Source of the DNA: Botryobacter ruber
GTDB taxonomy: Bacteria; Bacteroidota; Bacteroidia; Cytophagales; Hymenobacteraceae
DNA: 64,000 nucleotides
Reading direction: 5' to 3'
NCBI RefSeq assembly: GCF_003347595.2
Contig: NZ_QCZK02000024.1
Location: 456,488 to 520,487 of the forward strand
Positions within the stretch are counted from its first letter, which is position 1; each line of letters starts with the position of its first letter. A program made the translations under genes and the position numbers. This document shows positions 44,242 through 53,412 of the stretch, piece by piece. The notes under the pieces were generated by a model, which saw nothing but the letters and a program-made list of their open reading frames with translations, was not told where the DNA came from and did not search any database.

Positions 44242-44562
44242 ATGACTATGGAAAATCAAAAAGGAGCTAACGCACCACAGGACCAGCCGCACAAAGGCAA
44301 AGGCCCCCACGACAGACCTGTGCGTGTCATAGAAGACGATACTTCAGAGCAGGAAATGCGTGCAGGGCATAGAATCCCGGATGCTGACCCACCAAAAAAT
44401 GAAAATCAGCGCGGTGGCTTCGGCAACCGCGATGGCAAAGAAGGCTATGGCAGCGATACTGCCGGCCAGGGTCCATCGGCCACAGGCGTTAACGATTTCG
44501 CCGACGATGGCGTACAGCCACCCGATAATATGCGTACCGAAGGGGAAGGCAGAGGCTCGTGA
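44242..44562 (+). CDS. Small disordered hydrophilic protein, 106 aa
   Basis: A 106-residue protein (or 104 from the ATG at 44248) rich in Gly, Asp, Asn, Gln, Pro and Glu and with almost no hydrophobic core: GPHDRPVRVIEDDTSEQEM, then GFGNRDGKEGYGSDT. This is LEA/hydrophilin-like in style. No named family is recognised. It lies 81 nt after the SDR gene and 95 nt before the next small gene, in the same direction. Stress protection is an inference from composition and context. Confidence 0.65.
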   Translation: MTMENQKGANAPQDQPHKGKGPHDRPVRVIEDDTSEQEMRAGHRIPDADPPKNENQRGGFGNRDGKEGYGSDTAGQGPSATGVNDFADDGVQPPDNMRTEGEGRGS

Positions 44563-44646
44563 AGTGGTACTAAAGAATAATTTTAGGCGCTGGAGCAGCA
44601 TTTTAGTAATGCGAGGTTTCAGGCCATTGTTTAACTATAAAGAAAG

Positions 44647-44653
44647 AGGAGGT
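44647..44653 (+). promoter_or_regulatory. Shine-Dalgarno sequence of the 44658 gene
   Basis: AGGAGGT ends 4 nt before the ATG. A canonical site is rare in this phylum, where translation starts lack it; no other gene in the window shows one this good. Confidence 0.7.
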
Positions 44654-44657
44654 AATT

Positions 44658-44897
44658 ATGCCATCATATAAGCATACGAAGCCCAGTAGTGAGAACGAGG
44701 GCAGACCAAGCGGAAGAGGACAGGACAAAGCCGCTGGCGGAAAACCAGTAGATCCGGGCCAGCAGACCCGTGCGGAGCACGAAGAACTGGAGGATAAGTA
44801 CACTACCGGACCTGATGAGACAGGGGAAAACGTTCGGATGAGTCACCCGAACCGTAACCTGAATAAACCTGATATAGATAAGGGTAAGTATAATTAA
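44658..44897 (+). CDS. Small disordered hydrophilic protein, 79 aa
   Basis: A 79-residue Lys/Glu/Gly/Pro-rich, highly soluble protein (PSYKHTKPSSENEGRPSGRG, then TTGPDETGENVRMSHPNRN). No recognised domain. It has an unusually strong Shine-Dalgarno and is followed by a terminator that ends the operon. A shared stress role with the two upstream genes is likely but unproven. Confidence 0.65.
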   Translation: MPSYKHTKPSSENEGRPSGRGQDKAAGGKPVDPGQQTRAEHEELEDKYTTGPDETGENVRMSHPNRNLNKPDIDKGKYN

Positions 44898-44918
44898 TAA
44901 ATAATTAGCTATATTTAG

Positions 44919-44955
44919 CAGAAATAGCACCGGACTAACCGGTGCTATTTCTGTG
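44919..44955 (+). terminator. Terminator of the stress operon
   Basis: Perfect 14-bp stem, AGAAATAGCACCGG with CCGGTGCTATTTCT, 5-nt loop. Confidence 0.8.
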
Positions 44956-45010
44956 TATAGTGCAGCGCACTTAAGTGCTGTTGCCCCTGGAGAAGCGCTA
45001 ATTAACCTTT

Positions 45011-45706
45011 ATGGCCCGCTACGCCTTAACCGACATTCATGGCTGTGTCCTGACCCTGAAAGCCCTGGTGCTGGATCTGTTAAATCTTCAGAAAGAAGAC
45101 GAGCTTTATATTTTAGGCGATCTCGTAAACAAAGGCCCGGACAGCAAAGGGGTGATCGACTTTATCATGCACCTGCAAAAGCAGCACTACCAGGTGTTTT
45201 GCCTGCGCGGCAACCACGACCAGATGCTGGTTACGGCTGCCAAAGCCGGCGACTGCGCCGTAAAGCTTAGCAACACCGAAAAAGAACTGACCCTAAGCAG
45301 TTTCGACATCAAAGATTTCCGGCACCTCCCCGACAAATACCTGCACTTCCTGCAGGACCTGCCCTTTTACCTGGAGCTGCCCGACTACTTCCTGGTGCAC
45401 GCCGGCTTCGATTTCAGGCAGGACGACATCTTCCGCGACACCGATGCTATGCTCAACATCCGGAACTACAAGCCCGACCGGAAAAAACTTTCAGATAAAT
45501 ACCTGCTGCATGGCCACACGCCTCAACCGCTGCACGCCATTAAAAAAGCCATTTCGCATAACGACATTCGCATGAACCTGGATGCGGGCTGTGCTTACTA
45601 CAAAAATGCCCCCCTCGGCAATCTGGTCGCCCTGGACCTGGATAGTTTTGAGCTGTTTATCCAGAACAACCTGGACCGGCCTTACCCGGTGAGGAGGAAG
45701 AGTTAG
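45011..45706 (+). CDS. Serine/threonine-type metallophosphoesterase
   Basis: A 231-residue protein of the PPP/ApaH family. DIHG (Asp8-Gly11 region), GDLVNKG, RGNHDQM and LLHGHTPQ supply metal ligands. It could be a protein phosphatase or diadenosine-tetraphosphatase-like enzyme. Transcribed alone, 60 nt after the terminator of the stress operon. Confidence 0.9.
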   Translation: MARYALTDIHGCVLTLKALVLDLLNLQKEDELYILGDLVNKGPDSKGVIDFIMHLQKQHYQVFCLRGNHDQMLVTAAKAGDCAVKLSNTEKELTLSSFDIKDFRHLPDKYLHFLQDLPFYLELPDYFLVHAGFDFRQDDIFRDTDAMLNIRNYKPDRKKLSDKYLLHGHTPQPLHAIKKAISHNDIRMNLDAGCAYYKNAPLGNLVALDLDSFELFIQNNLDRPYPVRRKS

Positions 45707-46377
45707 AATCAGAAACACAATTCAGATCTTTAACACAACATTTACCCGGTTGTTTCTGCACCAGTCACTACACCTGTTTAAGTTATTTCTCCTCGGCTGT
45801 ACATGCCACCATTCTCGCTGCTCCTCATTTTTATTATAGAAATTCTGTAACACCTGTAGTCTGTCAGCAAATCTTTCCATTGTCCTTAAGTGAAGCTTAA
45901 TATTAGGTATAGTAAAGGGTTTATTGACAGGTATATATCATGAATTTATCTTTTTTGTGTAGTTTGAGATATTTAAATATTACAAAAATATAATTGTAAC
46001 ATTGTTTGTATTTGGAAAATAAATTTTACATTTACAACAATATAAATATTAAAAGAATGTTATTGTTTAATAGCAATAATAAATTATAATATTTTTATAC
46101 AATAGTTGGTGCAGTATTAAGGCAAATATTTGGCATGCGTTAACATAAGTTAGGGTTTGAAAGACTTTGCTTGTGCTTCACAATTCCTAAGAAGCGATAA
46201 TAATGATGTTAACTGTAACTGGGGATGGTTTGAGCCAAGTACTGATTATTGGTTTGAATAGGAAAATAATTAGTTTTGGTTGATTTGAAAAAAAGCTTTC
46301 AAAATCAGAAGGACTTGATAGTATATAATAAAATTTTAAATATAAATAGTAATCTTTTAATTTTTAGCCAAAATGTT
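45707..46377. other. A+T-rich gap upstream of a secreted protein gene
   Basis: 670 nt without a gene. The first 100 nt are ordinary, then A+T rises strongly (about 45900-46380) with many TTTAAATATT-like words, suggesting bent or promoter DNA. No repeat of family A or B, no tRNA and no clear terminator is seen. The stretch TTAATTTTTAGCCA (46357-46370) just before the next start is repeated before the gene at 49642. Confidence 0.55.
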
Positions 46378-46857
46378 ATGAAGCAATGTTACTCAGTTTG
46401 CAAAACTATGCCTTTGCACCCAGCATGGTTTGATTCCCACAAGCTTCTCTGCGCTTTCCTGGTTCTGGTCTTTTTCTTTTTTGGGATGAAGATCAGCTAT
46501 GGGCAGGTAAACGATAACCAGCCCTGGACCCTGCATAGTACAAGCGGAAAAGTGAGCGTGTATTACACATTCTCCAAATGTGAACAGCAGGATGTTGTGC
46601 TGATTAAGTTCAGCAATGCGGGCAATAAGCCTGTAGAAGTTTCCTGGAAAGAAAAGCTCTCTTTGAGGGGCAAGGATATACAGATAAATAACAGCGCATC
46701 TAAAACACTGCTGCTCGCACCGGGAGAAACAGTTGCTAAAGATTGTGCTGATGGTTCTTCTGTTCTTGTTACGCCAGCCTATCAATATGTGTCGCTGCTA
46801 AGACCCGGGCTGACCAGGTTCGAAATCTATGATCTTGTAGTTGTTGAACAGAAATAA
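46378..46857 (+). CDS. Secreted protein of unknown function, 159 aa
   Basis: The ATG at 46378 gives 159 residues, with a long N-region and a hydrophobic signal core (LLCAFLVLVFFFFG) ending near SYGQ; ATG at 46408 is an alternative. The mature part of about 110 residues is a beta sandwich-like domain (WTLHSTSGKVSVYYTFSKCE), with one Cys pair (Cys in SKCEQQD and AKDCADG). No family is recognised. It lies 11 nt before the next secreted gene and is probably co-transcribed with it. Confidence 0.65.
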   Translation: MKQCYSVCKTMPLHPAWFDSHKLLCAFLVLVFFFFGMKISYGQVNDNQPWTLHSTSGKVSVYYTFSKCEQQDVVLIKFSNAGNKPVEVSWKEKLSLRGKDIQINNSASKTLLLAPGETVAKDCADGSSVLVTPAYQYVSLLRPGLTRFEIYDLVVVEQK

Positions 46858-46868
46858 AGAATGTGTAT

Positions 46869-48911
46869 ATGAAAAGAAGAATTCTACTCTTACTCCTCTG
46901 CTTGTTTGCTGTAACAGGCAGCTTCCAGGCCTTTGCTCAAAAGAGCGTGTATTTGCGCACCAATACCTGCGGTGCCTTCTGGAACTCCAGCGGAAATGAA
47001 AAAGCCCTGAATGCCGTGCTTGGGGAAGGAAACTGGCAATACAAGTACTTCGAAACAGTTGATGTGGCCTCTCTGTTAACCAAAGATATCGACTTTCTTT
47101 TTATAGAAGGAAGCAACTGCGGCACAGAAGAAATGGTTGCTTTCCTGGATAATCACCGCGCTGCAATCGAAAATTGGGTGAGCGAAGGAGGTAACCTGCT
47201 TCTAAACGCTGCACCAAACGAAGGACCCGATCTGATACAAGTTGGCTTTGGCGATCTACTGCTGACGTGGGTTGGGGATGGTTCTTTCGGTGCCTTTGGA
47301 GAAAGTGCTAATCCAAATCACCCTATGTTTAAAGGTCCGCTTACACCAACAGGAAGCGTGTGGAGCGGTGGTGCTTTTGCCCATTTCCAGGTTTTTGGTT
47401 CAGATCTCTCCAGTGTTATTAAAGACGCTGAATCCGCCGAAGTATACCTGGCTGAAAAAGAATGGGGAAATGGATCAGTGATGGTTGGCGGTCTGACGTT
47501 AGCTTATTTCCAGGAGGAGTTCAAGGCATGGGCACCTATACAGGAAGTATCAAACATTCACAAGAACCTGATTTCTTACATGGCGAGAGGTCGCAAAGGC
47601 TCCGAAACATCCGAAGAGCCTGTTACCGAAGTGCCTGCTGAAGAGGAAGAGATATCAGCTGTGGTTATAGAGGCACTCACTAATAATTCTTTCTGTCAGG
47701 GAACAGAAGTAAGTGTGCCATTTACTGCCACCGGTACTTTTAATACCGGTAATACATTTTCAGTTCAGCTTTCTGACGCTTCAGGAAATTTTAGCTCCTT
47801 TACCACCATCGGAACCGTAGTGGGTACAGGATCTGGCGAAATAAAAGTAACAGTTCCTGCTAATCTCTCTTTTGGAACAAACTATCGCATTAGAGTGGTA
47901 GCAAGTAGTCCTGAAATTGCTTCAGAAAGTTATGCTGTTGTTATTAATCCATTGCCTGCCATTACTGCTCCTGCTGCTTTAACTGTTAACTGCACTCCTG
48001 GCTTATGTGGTGCTACAGGTGTAGCGCTTGGTGTGCCTTTCATAACACAAAATTGTGTTGCAAGTCTTGTAAATGATGCTCCAGCCACTTTCCCTATTGG
48101 CACAACGGTAGTTACCTGGACACTGACAGATGTAGCCGGTAATAAGGCAACTGCCACACAAGAGGTGACTGTTATCGGTGCTATTCCTGTTCCGGCAATA
48201 AGTGGTGTTTCTTCTGAGGGTGTTTATGTGGCAGGCGGAGAGAAAGTATTTTACCTGGGCTATGGCGATAGCCAGGTTACACTAACTGCTTCTAACAGTA
48301 CGTCTGCGCCTGCTGCTACTACCTACGAGTGGTCGTCTGCAGCTGGATTAAGTAACACAACGGGGGCGAGTACAGTGGTTCAGCCAACAGCCGGTGGTGT
48401 ATATACTGTTTCTGTAACAGCTACTAATGAGTTCGGTTGTAAAGCTACTACCTCTGTAACAATTACTGTGGTAGATGTACGTTGCGGCAATAAGAATGAT
48501 AAAGTGCTTGTGTGTCACAAAGGACAGGAAATATGTGTTGCACCAAGTGCTGTTCAGGCGCATCTTGACCACGGCTGTTCCCTGGGGTCATGCAATGGCG
48601 GTGAAGCAACTGCAACAGCAGCATCTAAAGTAACAGGTCTGCAGACAGAGGCTACCAGTCTGGTTGTATATCCAAACCCATTCAACGAATCTGCTACCAT
48701 AGGTTTTACCTTAAAGCAAGCTGGCAGTTACCGTCTGGAGCTAATGGATGTTAAAGGAGCCCTGGTGAAGGAAATTGCTGCCGGCGAAGGCTTGGCAGGA
48801 TCTTCCTACAACTATCAATTAGGAAATAGTAAATTGCTGGAAGGCATTTATGTGGTTCGTATTGTAACTCCTGGTGAGGTTAAAACAATGAAGGTAATCT
48901 ATAAGAAATAA
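46869..48911 (+). CDS. T9SS-secreted protein with HYR domain and type A sorting domain
   Basis: A 680-residue secreted protein (ATG at 46869; two codons upstream a GTG is less likely). The signal peptide ends near AFAQ (about 24). An alpha-beta domain (about 25-215) resembles the ThuA/glutamine-amidotransferase-like type: FLFIEGSNCGTEEM and WVSEGGNLLLNAAP. A Glu-rich linker at about 235-255 follows. Then an Ig-like region, an HYR domain (about 370-440; FPIGTTVVTWTLTDVAGN) and a Cys-rich segment VCHKGQEICVAPSAVQAHL. The C-terminal 75 residues are a type IX type A sorting domain (VVYPNPFNESATIGF). It is probably displayed on the cell surface. It ends at a terminator. Confidence 0.88.
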   Translation: MKRRILLLLLCLFAVTGSFQAFAQKSVYLRTNTCGAFWNSSGNEKALNAVLGEGNWQYKYFETVDVASLLTKDIDFLFIEGSNCGTEEMVAFLDNHRAAIENWVSEGGNLLLNAAPNEGPDLIQVGFGDLLLTWVGDGSFGAFGESANPNHPMFKGPLTPTGSVWSGGAFAHFQVFGSDLSSVIKDAESAEVYLAEKEWGNGSVMVGGLTLAYFQEEFKAWAPIQEVSNIHKNLISYMARGRKGSETSEEPVTEVPAEEEEISAVVIEALTNNSFCQGTEVSVPFTATGTFNTGNTFSVQLSDASGNFSSFTTIGTVVGTGSGEIKVTVPANLSFGTNYRIRVVASSPEIASESYAVVINPLPAITAPAALTVNCTPGLCGATGVALGVPFITQNCVASLVNDAPATFPIGTTVVTWTLTDVAGNKATATQEVTVIGAIPVPAISGVSSEGVYVAGGEKVFYLGYGDSQVTLTASNSTSAPAATTYEWSSAAGLSNTTGASTVVQPTAGGVYTVSVTATNEFGCKATTSVTITVVDVRCGNKNDKVLVCHKGQEICVAPSAVQAHLDHGCSLGSCNGGEATATAASKVTGLQTEATSLVVYPNPFNESATIGFTLKQAGSYRLELMDVKGALVKEIAAGEGLAGSSYNYQLGNSKLLEGIYVVRIVTPGEVKTMKVIYKK

Positions 48912-48937
48912 CTTTCATTTAACAGTAAAATAGCAAG

Positions 48938-48970
48938 GAGGCTGCCCGGTAATTCTGGCAGCCTCTTTTG
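48938..48970 (+). terminator. Terminator of the secreted-protein operon
   Basis: Stem GAGGCTGCC with GGCAGCCTC, 10-nt loop and a TTTTG tail. Confidence 0.7.
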
Positions 48971-49641
48971 TTTTACCATTTTTTGTATGCCTGCCAAAAC
49001 TGACTGTGTGGTAGTTGCAAGAGTAGTGATTAAATGATTTACTCCTTTTTATCTGATTAGACAGAGTGCGTGCTTGCATTTCCTTTTTTTTCGCAATGTC
49101 TGATGTTGATAAGAACTTGCAGGTGGTTGAATAATATTGCGAATGTTTTATATTAAACATTATTAAGATATGTTTTTTGTGAAATAAAAATAAATAATAG
49201 TAAAATATTATTATTTTAGTTCTTGTTTTTAAGGCTTGTGTTCAGCAAGATGAAAAAGTATGGTTAAAGTGCAAGGCTGTTGTAAGCTGAAAAAATACCT
49301 GAAAGTAGGTATAGCTAATAACTCTGCCTCAATTTATATTTGCTTGAAAATCAGTGTAGTTAAAAAAAGCTCTTTTTTTTAAAAAAATTTAAGGTTTTTT
49401 GAAATTATTTACCTCCTTCGGTTGTCTATGATGAAGCTATTATAAAACTTAATATTCAAAAAACGCTATGGAGCAACTGTTTACTGTTATTGAAATCTTT
49501 AAATTTTGGCTGAAAAGTTATTTTGGTCAGAAAAAATCGAAAAAGTATTCTTTTGTTTTTGTTTAAATCATTATTTATTTAATACTTTTGTAAGATTTTA
49601 AGAATCTTCTCCGGAAAATCATCATTCATTAATTTTTAGCC
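48971..49641. other. A+T-rich gap with promoter of the IPT/TIG protein gene
   Basis: About 670 nt with no gene. A+T is high between 49150 and 49640, with homopolymer T and A runs. It contains the promoter at 49556-49590 and the leader TTAATTTTTAGCCA (49629-49642). No family A or B repeat is seen. Confidence 0.6.
49556..49590 (+). promoter_or_regulatory. Promoter of the IPT/TIG surface protein gene
   Basis: TTTTTG (49556-49561), a 21-nt spacer, then TACTTTTG (49583-49590), a perfect TAnnTTTG -7 box. The start would lie near 49597, leaving a leader of about 45 nt. Confidence 0.55.
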
Positions 49642-52600
49642 ATGTTAAAAACTTTTACGCCAAATTTAAAAAAGCTGCTGGTACCGCTTGCGGTACAGTG
49701 TATGCTTTTCGTATGTGTCGTAGCCACCGGCTATGGGCAGGGACGGGAAACAATTTTCCAGGAATCATTTGGGATTGGTGCTGTGCCAAGCGCACTTGCC
49801 GATTATACAGATTACACACATAATACGAGTGCAGCTATCTCTGGAACAGCATCAATAAAAGGAGATAGCCCCAGTGATTATTCAGGTGCGTCAGCAGGTA
49901 ATAATGCTGACTTTACCAAAAATCAAGATTTAATAATCTCAGGCTTAAACACAGAAGGTTATTCAACTGTAGATTTAGCTTTTGGTGTATTTCGCACAAC
50001 AGGTGCAGCACTTACTGTAGAGTATCGTATTGGCACCGGATCATGGGTTGCTGTACCTTCTCTTGCTGTGTCAGGTGCAGCAGGTTGGACTTATCTAAAC
50101 AGCCAGGACAATCCTTTCCCAAAAGTAGCAAACTGGAGTCTGCGATTTTCACATACAGGAAGCAGGGGTACTCTTAAAATAGATGATATAAATCTCTCAG
50201 GTGGGATATCCACGCCAACCATTACAAACATAGCGCCTCAAGTAGGGGGAATTGGAACAGAAGTGACTGTAAGTGGCTATAATCTGGAGAGTGTTTTTGA
50301 AATATATTTTGTTGATCCTGCAAAATCTGCTTATGCTTATGATGTAACTTCTACTTCATTTAAGTTTAGGGTTCCAGCAGGTGCAAGCACATCTATGCTT
50401 GAATTTTATGATGCTACTGCCGAAGTGCTTCTGGCAGTAAGTAGCGAACCATTTGAAGTTATCATCCCGACTATTACTATAATCGATCCGATACAAGCTA
50501 CTCCCGGAACTTTAATTACAATTACTGGTACAAACCTGGAAGCGGCAAATACTATTATATTTGGCGGAGCTGGTAATGCGTCTCCTGCTTCTGTCCCAAC
50601 GGCTACTCAGGTTCAGGTAGTAGTTCCAGCAAATGCTGAATCTGGTAGAGTTGATGTAGTAACAAGTAATTACGGTACAGCTTATAGCTCGCAAAATTTT
50701 ACGGTACTTAAGCCTTCTATTACCAGAATAGAAAACGCATCAGGTACAACTATCACAAGTGCAAGAGAAGGTGCCTCTATAACAATAGTAGGTACAAGGC
50801 TAAATATAGGAGGTACACCAACAGTGGTGTTTGGTGGAGGAATAGCAGCGAGTGTAACCTCTGTTAGTGAAACAAAAGTAGTTGTAACAGTTCCAGCTGG
50901 TGCACAAACAGGTTCAATAAGTCTGACAACAACTGAAAGCTCTGCCACTTCTGCATCGTTCACCATTATCAAACCTTCTATCACAATAACAGGAACACCT
51001 CTGGCTGCTTTCCAGTCTGTTGAAAATACTGCCTCTGCTGTACAGCAATATACTGTTTCCGGTACGAACCTGACAGGTGGTATTACTGTATCGGCTCCTG
51101 CTCATTTCCAGATATCAACTGATAATGTAAATTTTGGTCAGACTGCATCTCTGTTCCTGCAACCTGGTGGTAATGCTTCCGGTACGGTATATGTAAGATA
51201 TTTGCCAACCGCAGTAGGTTCACACACTGGATTTATTGTACATGAGTCATCTGGAATTTCTGAAAGTGTTCAGGTGCAAGGAACTGCAACTGAGGCGTCA
51301 CTTGCTATTACAAGTGTGAACCCAACAAGTGCCAAGTTAAATCAGACCATCACTATTAATGGTACTAAACTTAATGTAGGCGGTAACCCGGTTGTAACAT
51401 TTACAGGTGGAGCAACTGGTACAGTAATCAGCGCAAGTGCAACAGCTATTGATGTGAGAGTTCCAACTGCGGCTCAGACAGGACCTATAACAGTTACTAC
51501 AAGCGAGGGCACGGCTACATCAGCTAGCTTCACAGTGTTAAGTCCTGTAGTAACTATCACTCAATCTTTAAGCCCTTTTAGCACTGTTGCAGGTAAAACA
51601 ACAGCATCACAACAGTATACTGTAAGAGGTACAAACATTGCAACAAACCTTACTATTACGGCCCCTGCAAATTTCGAGGTATCGGTTAACAATTTTACCT
51701 TCTCCTCTTCTGTAACTATGTTGCCATCAGCTGTGGAAAATACAAACAAAGCAATATATGTAAGATACAAGCCGACTGCAGTAGGAAACCACAGCGGAAA
51801 CTTAGTACACACTACAGAAGGCGCAACCGAAAGCTTTGCAATCTCCGGTACAGCAGTTGAACCGCTTAGCATCACAAGCTTATCACCAAATAACGGTGCA
51901 GTAGGTGCAACGGTACAAATCAACGGTTACAGACTGAATCAGGGTGGTACACCAACAGTAGTATTTGGCGGAGGAGTAGCGGCAACAGTTTCTTCTGCAA
52001 CTGCAACGGCTGTTATTGTAACAGTTCCTGCCGGAGCACAAACCGGTGCCATCAGCCTGACTACAACAGAAGGTACTGTAACTTCAGGTACATTTACGGT
52101 AACGCCAACGCTTAATGTATCTGGTACATTAACCAGCTTTAGCACAACGGTAGGCGAGGCTTCAGCAGTACAGAACTATTCTATTTCTGGTACAAACTTT
52201 ACAGATAAAGTAACAGTTAGTGCACCATTAAACTTCCAGGTGTCCTTGAGCTCTGACGGTGGTTTTGGTACATCAGTAGATGTTATACCTGGTGCAGACG
52301 GAAGCATTCCGGCAACACCAATCTATGTAAGATATTACGCTACTACTGCAGGTTCACATTCTGGTAATATAACCAATGCATCTGCCGGAGTTTCTACAGT
52401 AAACGTAGCAGTGCAAGGCGAAGCTACTCCTCCTGAGGGTGCTCCACTTCCAGTAGAACTTGCCTCTTTCACCTACGTGCAGCAGCAGGACGGTGTGCTG
52501 TTAGAGTGGAAAACAGCTTCTGAGAAAGACAACTCGCACTTCGATGTTGAAATGTCCTATGACCCGACCAGCGGCTTTGAGAAAATCGGACGCGTAGACA

Positions 52601-53007
52601 GCAAAGTGGTTAACAGTGCAACACTTACAAAATACCAGTACAAGCACAGCTACACCACAGGCGGCACACGCTACTACAGATTAAAGCAGGTTGACCTGGA
52701 TGGCACTTCTGAGTATAGCAACGTGCTGGCAGTGGAGTCTGTAGTACAGGTAGTGGAGTCCGTAACGGTTGCTCCGAACCCGATCAACTATAACTCCAAA
52801 GTATTTGTTACAGCGCTAAGCGAAGGAAAAGCAGTAGTTCGTTTATACAGCCTGGAAGGCAAGCAGATCTACACCAGAGAAGCGGCCGTTCGTAAAGGTG
52901 AAAACGAAATACAGCTGCCGGTATACGACCTGTTAACAAAAGGAGTATATATGCTGACAGTAGAATTAAACGGTACTGTACATAAAGTGAAAGTGCTGAA
53001 GCAATAG
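49642..53007 (+). CDS. Large secreted IPT/TIG-repeat protein with type A sorting domain
   Basis: A 1121-residue surface protein. The signal peptide ends near GYGQ (about 33). A lectin-like domain (about 35-190) is followed by IPT/TIG modules (about 192-275, 276-354 and 355-445) and then alternating IPT and Hydin/ASPM-like Ig modules (for example LSPFSTVAGKTTASQQYTV and GTPTVVFGGG occur repeatedly) to about 930. The C-terminal 80 residues are a type IX type A sorting domain with VELASFTYVQQQDGVLLEWK before it. Near-identical modules suggest internal duplication. It is likely an adhesin or glycan-binding surface protein. A terminator follows. Confidence 0.9.
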   Translation: MLKTFTPNLKKLLVPLAVQCMLFVCVVATGYGQGRETIFQESFGIGAVPSALADYTDYTHNTSAAISGTASIKGDSPSDYSGASAGNNADFTKNQDLIISGLNTEGYSTVDLAFGVFRTTGAALTVEYRIGTGSWVAVPSLAVSGAAGWTYLNSQDNPFPKVANWSLRFSHTGSRGTLKIDDINLSGGISTPTITNIAPQVGGIGTEVTVSGYNLESVFEIYFVDPAKSAYAYDVTSTSFKFRVPAGASTSMLEFYDATAEVLLAVSSEPFEVIIPTITIIDPIQATPGTLITITGTNLEAANTIIFGGAGNASPASVPTATQVQVVVPANAESGRVDVVTSNYGTAYSSQNFTVLKPSITRIENASGTTITSAREGASITIVGTRLNIGGTPTVVFGGGIAASVTSVSETKVVVTVPAGAQTGSISLTTTESSATSASFTIIKPSITITGTPLAAFQSVENTASAVQQYTVSGTNLTGGITVSAPAHFQISTDNVNFGQTASLFLQPGGNASGTVYVRYLPTAVGSHTGFIVHESSGISESVQVQGTATEASLAITSVNPTSAKLNQTITINGTKLNVGGNPVVTFTGGATGTVISASATAIDVRVPTAAQTGPITVTTSEGTATSASFTVLSPVVTITQSLSPFSTVAGKTTASQQYTVRGTNIATNLTITAPANFEVSVNNFTFSSSVTMLPSAVENTNKAIYVRYKPTAVGNHSGNLVHTTEGATESFAISGTAVEPLSITSLSPNNGAVGATVQINGYRLNQGGTPTVVFGGGVAATVSSATATAVIVTVPAGAQTGAISLTTTEGTVTSGTFTVTPTLNVSGTLTSFSTTVGEASAVQNYSISGTNFTDKVTVSAPLNFQVSLSSDGGFGTSVDVIPGADGSIPATPIYVRYYATTAGSHSGNITNASAGVSTVNVAVQGEATPPEGAPLPVELASFTYVQQQDGVLLEWKTASEKDNSHFDVEMSYDPTSGFEKIGRVDSKVVNSATLTKYQYKHSYTTGGTRYYRLKQVDLDGTSEYSNVLAVESVVQVVESVTVAPNPINYNSKVFVTALSEGKAVVRLYSLEGKQIYTREAAVRKGENEIQLPVYDLLTKGVYMLTVELNGTVHKVKVLKQ

Positions 53008-53033
53008 TCTCTTTAGAAAGTACGAATACTTAA

Positions 53034-53066
53034 CAAAGCCCGGTAGCCCGTCTGCCGGGCTTTGTT
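53034..53066 (+). terminator. Terminator of the IPT/TIG gene
   Basis: Stem CAAAGCCCGG with CCGGGCTTTG, about 11-nt loop, then T-rich sequence. Confidence 0.75.
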
Positions 53067-53208
53067 GTTTTCTGAGGATTCTTTTCCGTCAGGATATACT
53101 GCTGCCCCAGTCACCAGACCCACTGTTCTCTTGCATCTTTTCAAATCAATCATTTCCCCGAAATTCTTCAGGATCTTCGACATTACTCCTGTCAGCGGTT
53201 CAAACAAG

Positions 53209-53245
53209 TTTGCTGCTGCTGTCACCACAGCCTCTGCTCCTGCAG
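53209..53245 (-). repeat. Family A core, single copy
   Basis: A decayed minus-orientation core (TGCTGCTGTCACCACAGCC) upstream of glyA. Confidence 0.6.
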
Positions 53246-53355
53246 GAAACATCTTTGGATTCCTTTTAATCAATGTAGAACCCGAAGAGCAGGAAAAGGC
53301 TTGTGTATCAACAAACCGGAATACACGGCGGCAACGTATATTGACCCGCGAAACA

Positions 53356-53386
53356 TTGGTTTATTCAGGTGCATACCTTAATTTTG
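53356..53386 (+). promoter_or_regulatory. Promoter of glyA-tatC-rpiB
   Basis: TTG at 53356-53358, a 20-nt spacer, TAATTTTG at 53379-53386 (perfect TAnnTTTG). The start near 53393 is about 20 nt before the ATG, which supports the start at 53413. Confidence 0.55.
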
Positions 53387-53412
53387 AACTTTCATCACAA
53401 GCAACTGTAGCA

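Larger units (their letters stand above)
53067..53412. other. Leader region of glyA
   Basis: About 350 nt. An in-frame extension of glyA crosses it but looks non-coding. It includes a minus-orientation family A copy (53209-53245), next to a TTCAAACAAG junction, and the glyA promoter (53356-53386). Confidence 0.65.

Noticed and set aside
53062..53412. 117-codon N-terminal extension of glyA
   Set aside because: It crosses the previous gene's terminator and a family A repeat; the family starts at the ATG at 53413 and a promoter fits there.
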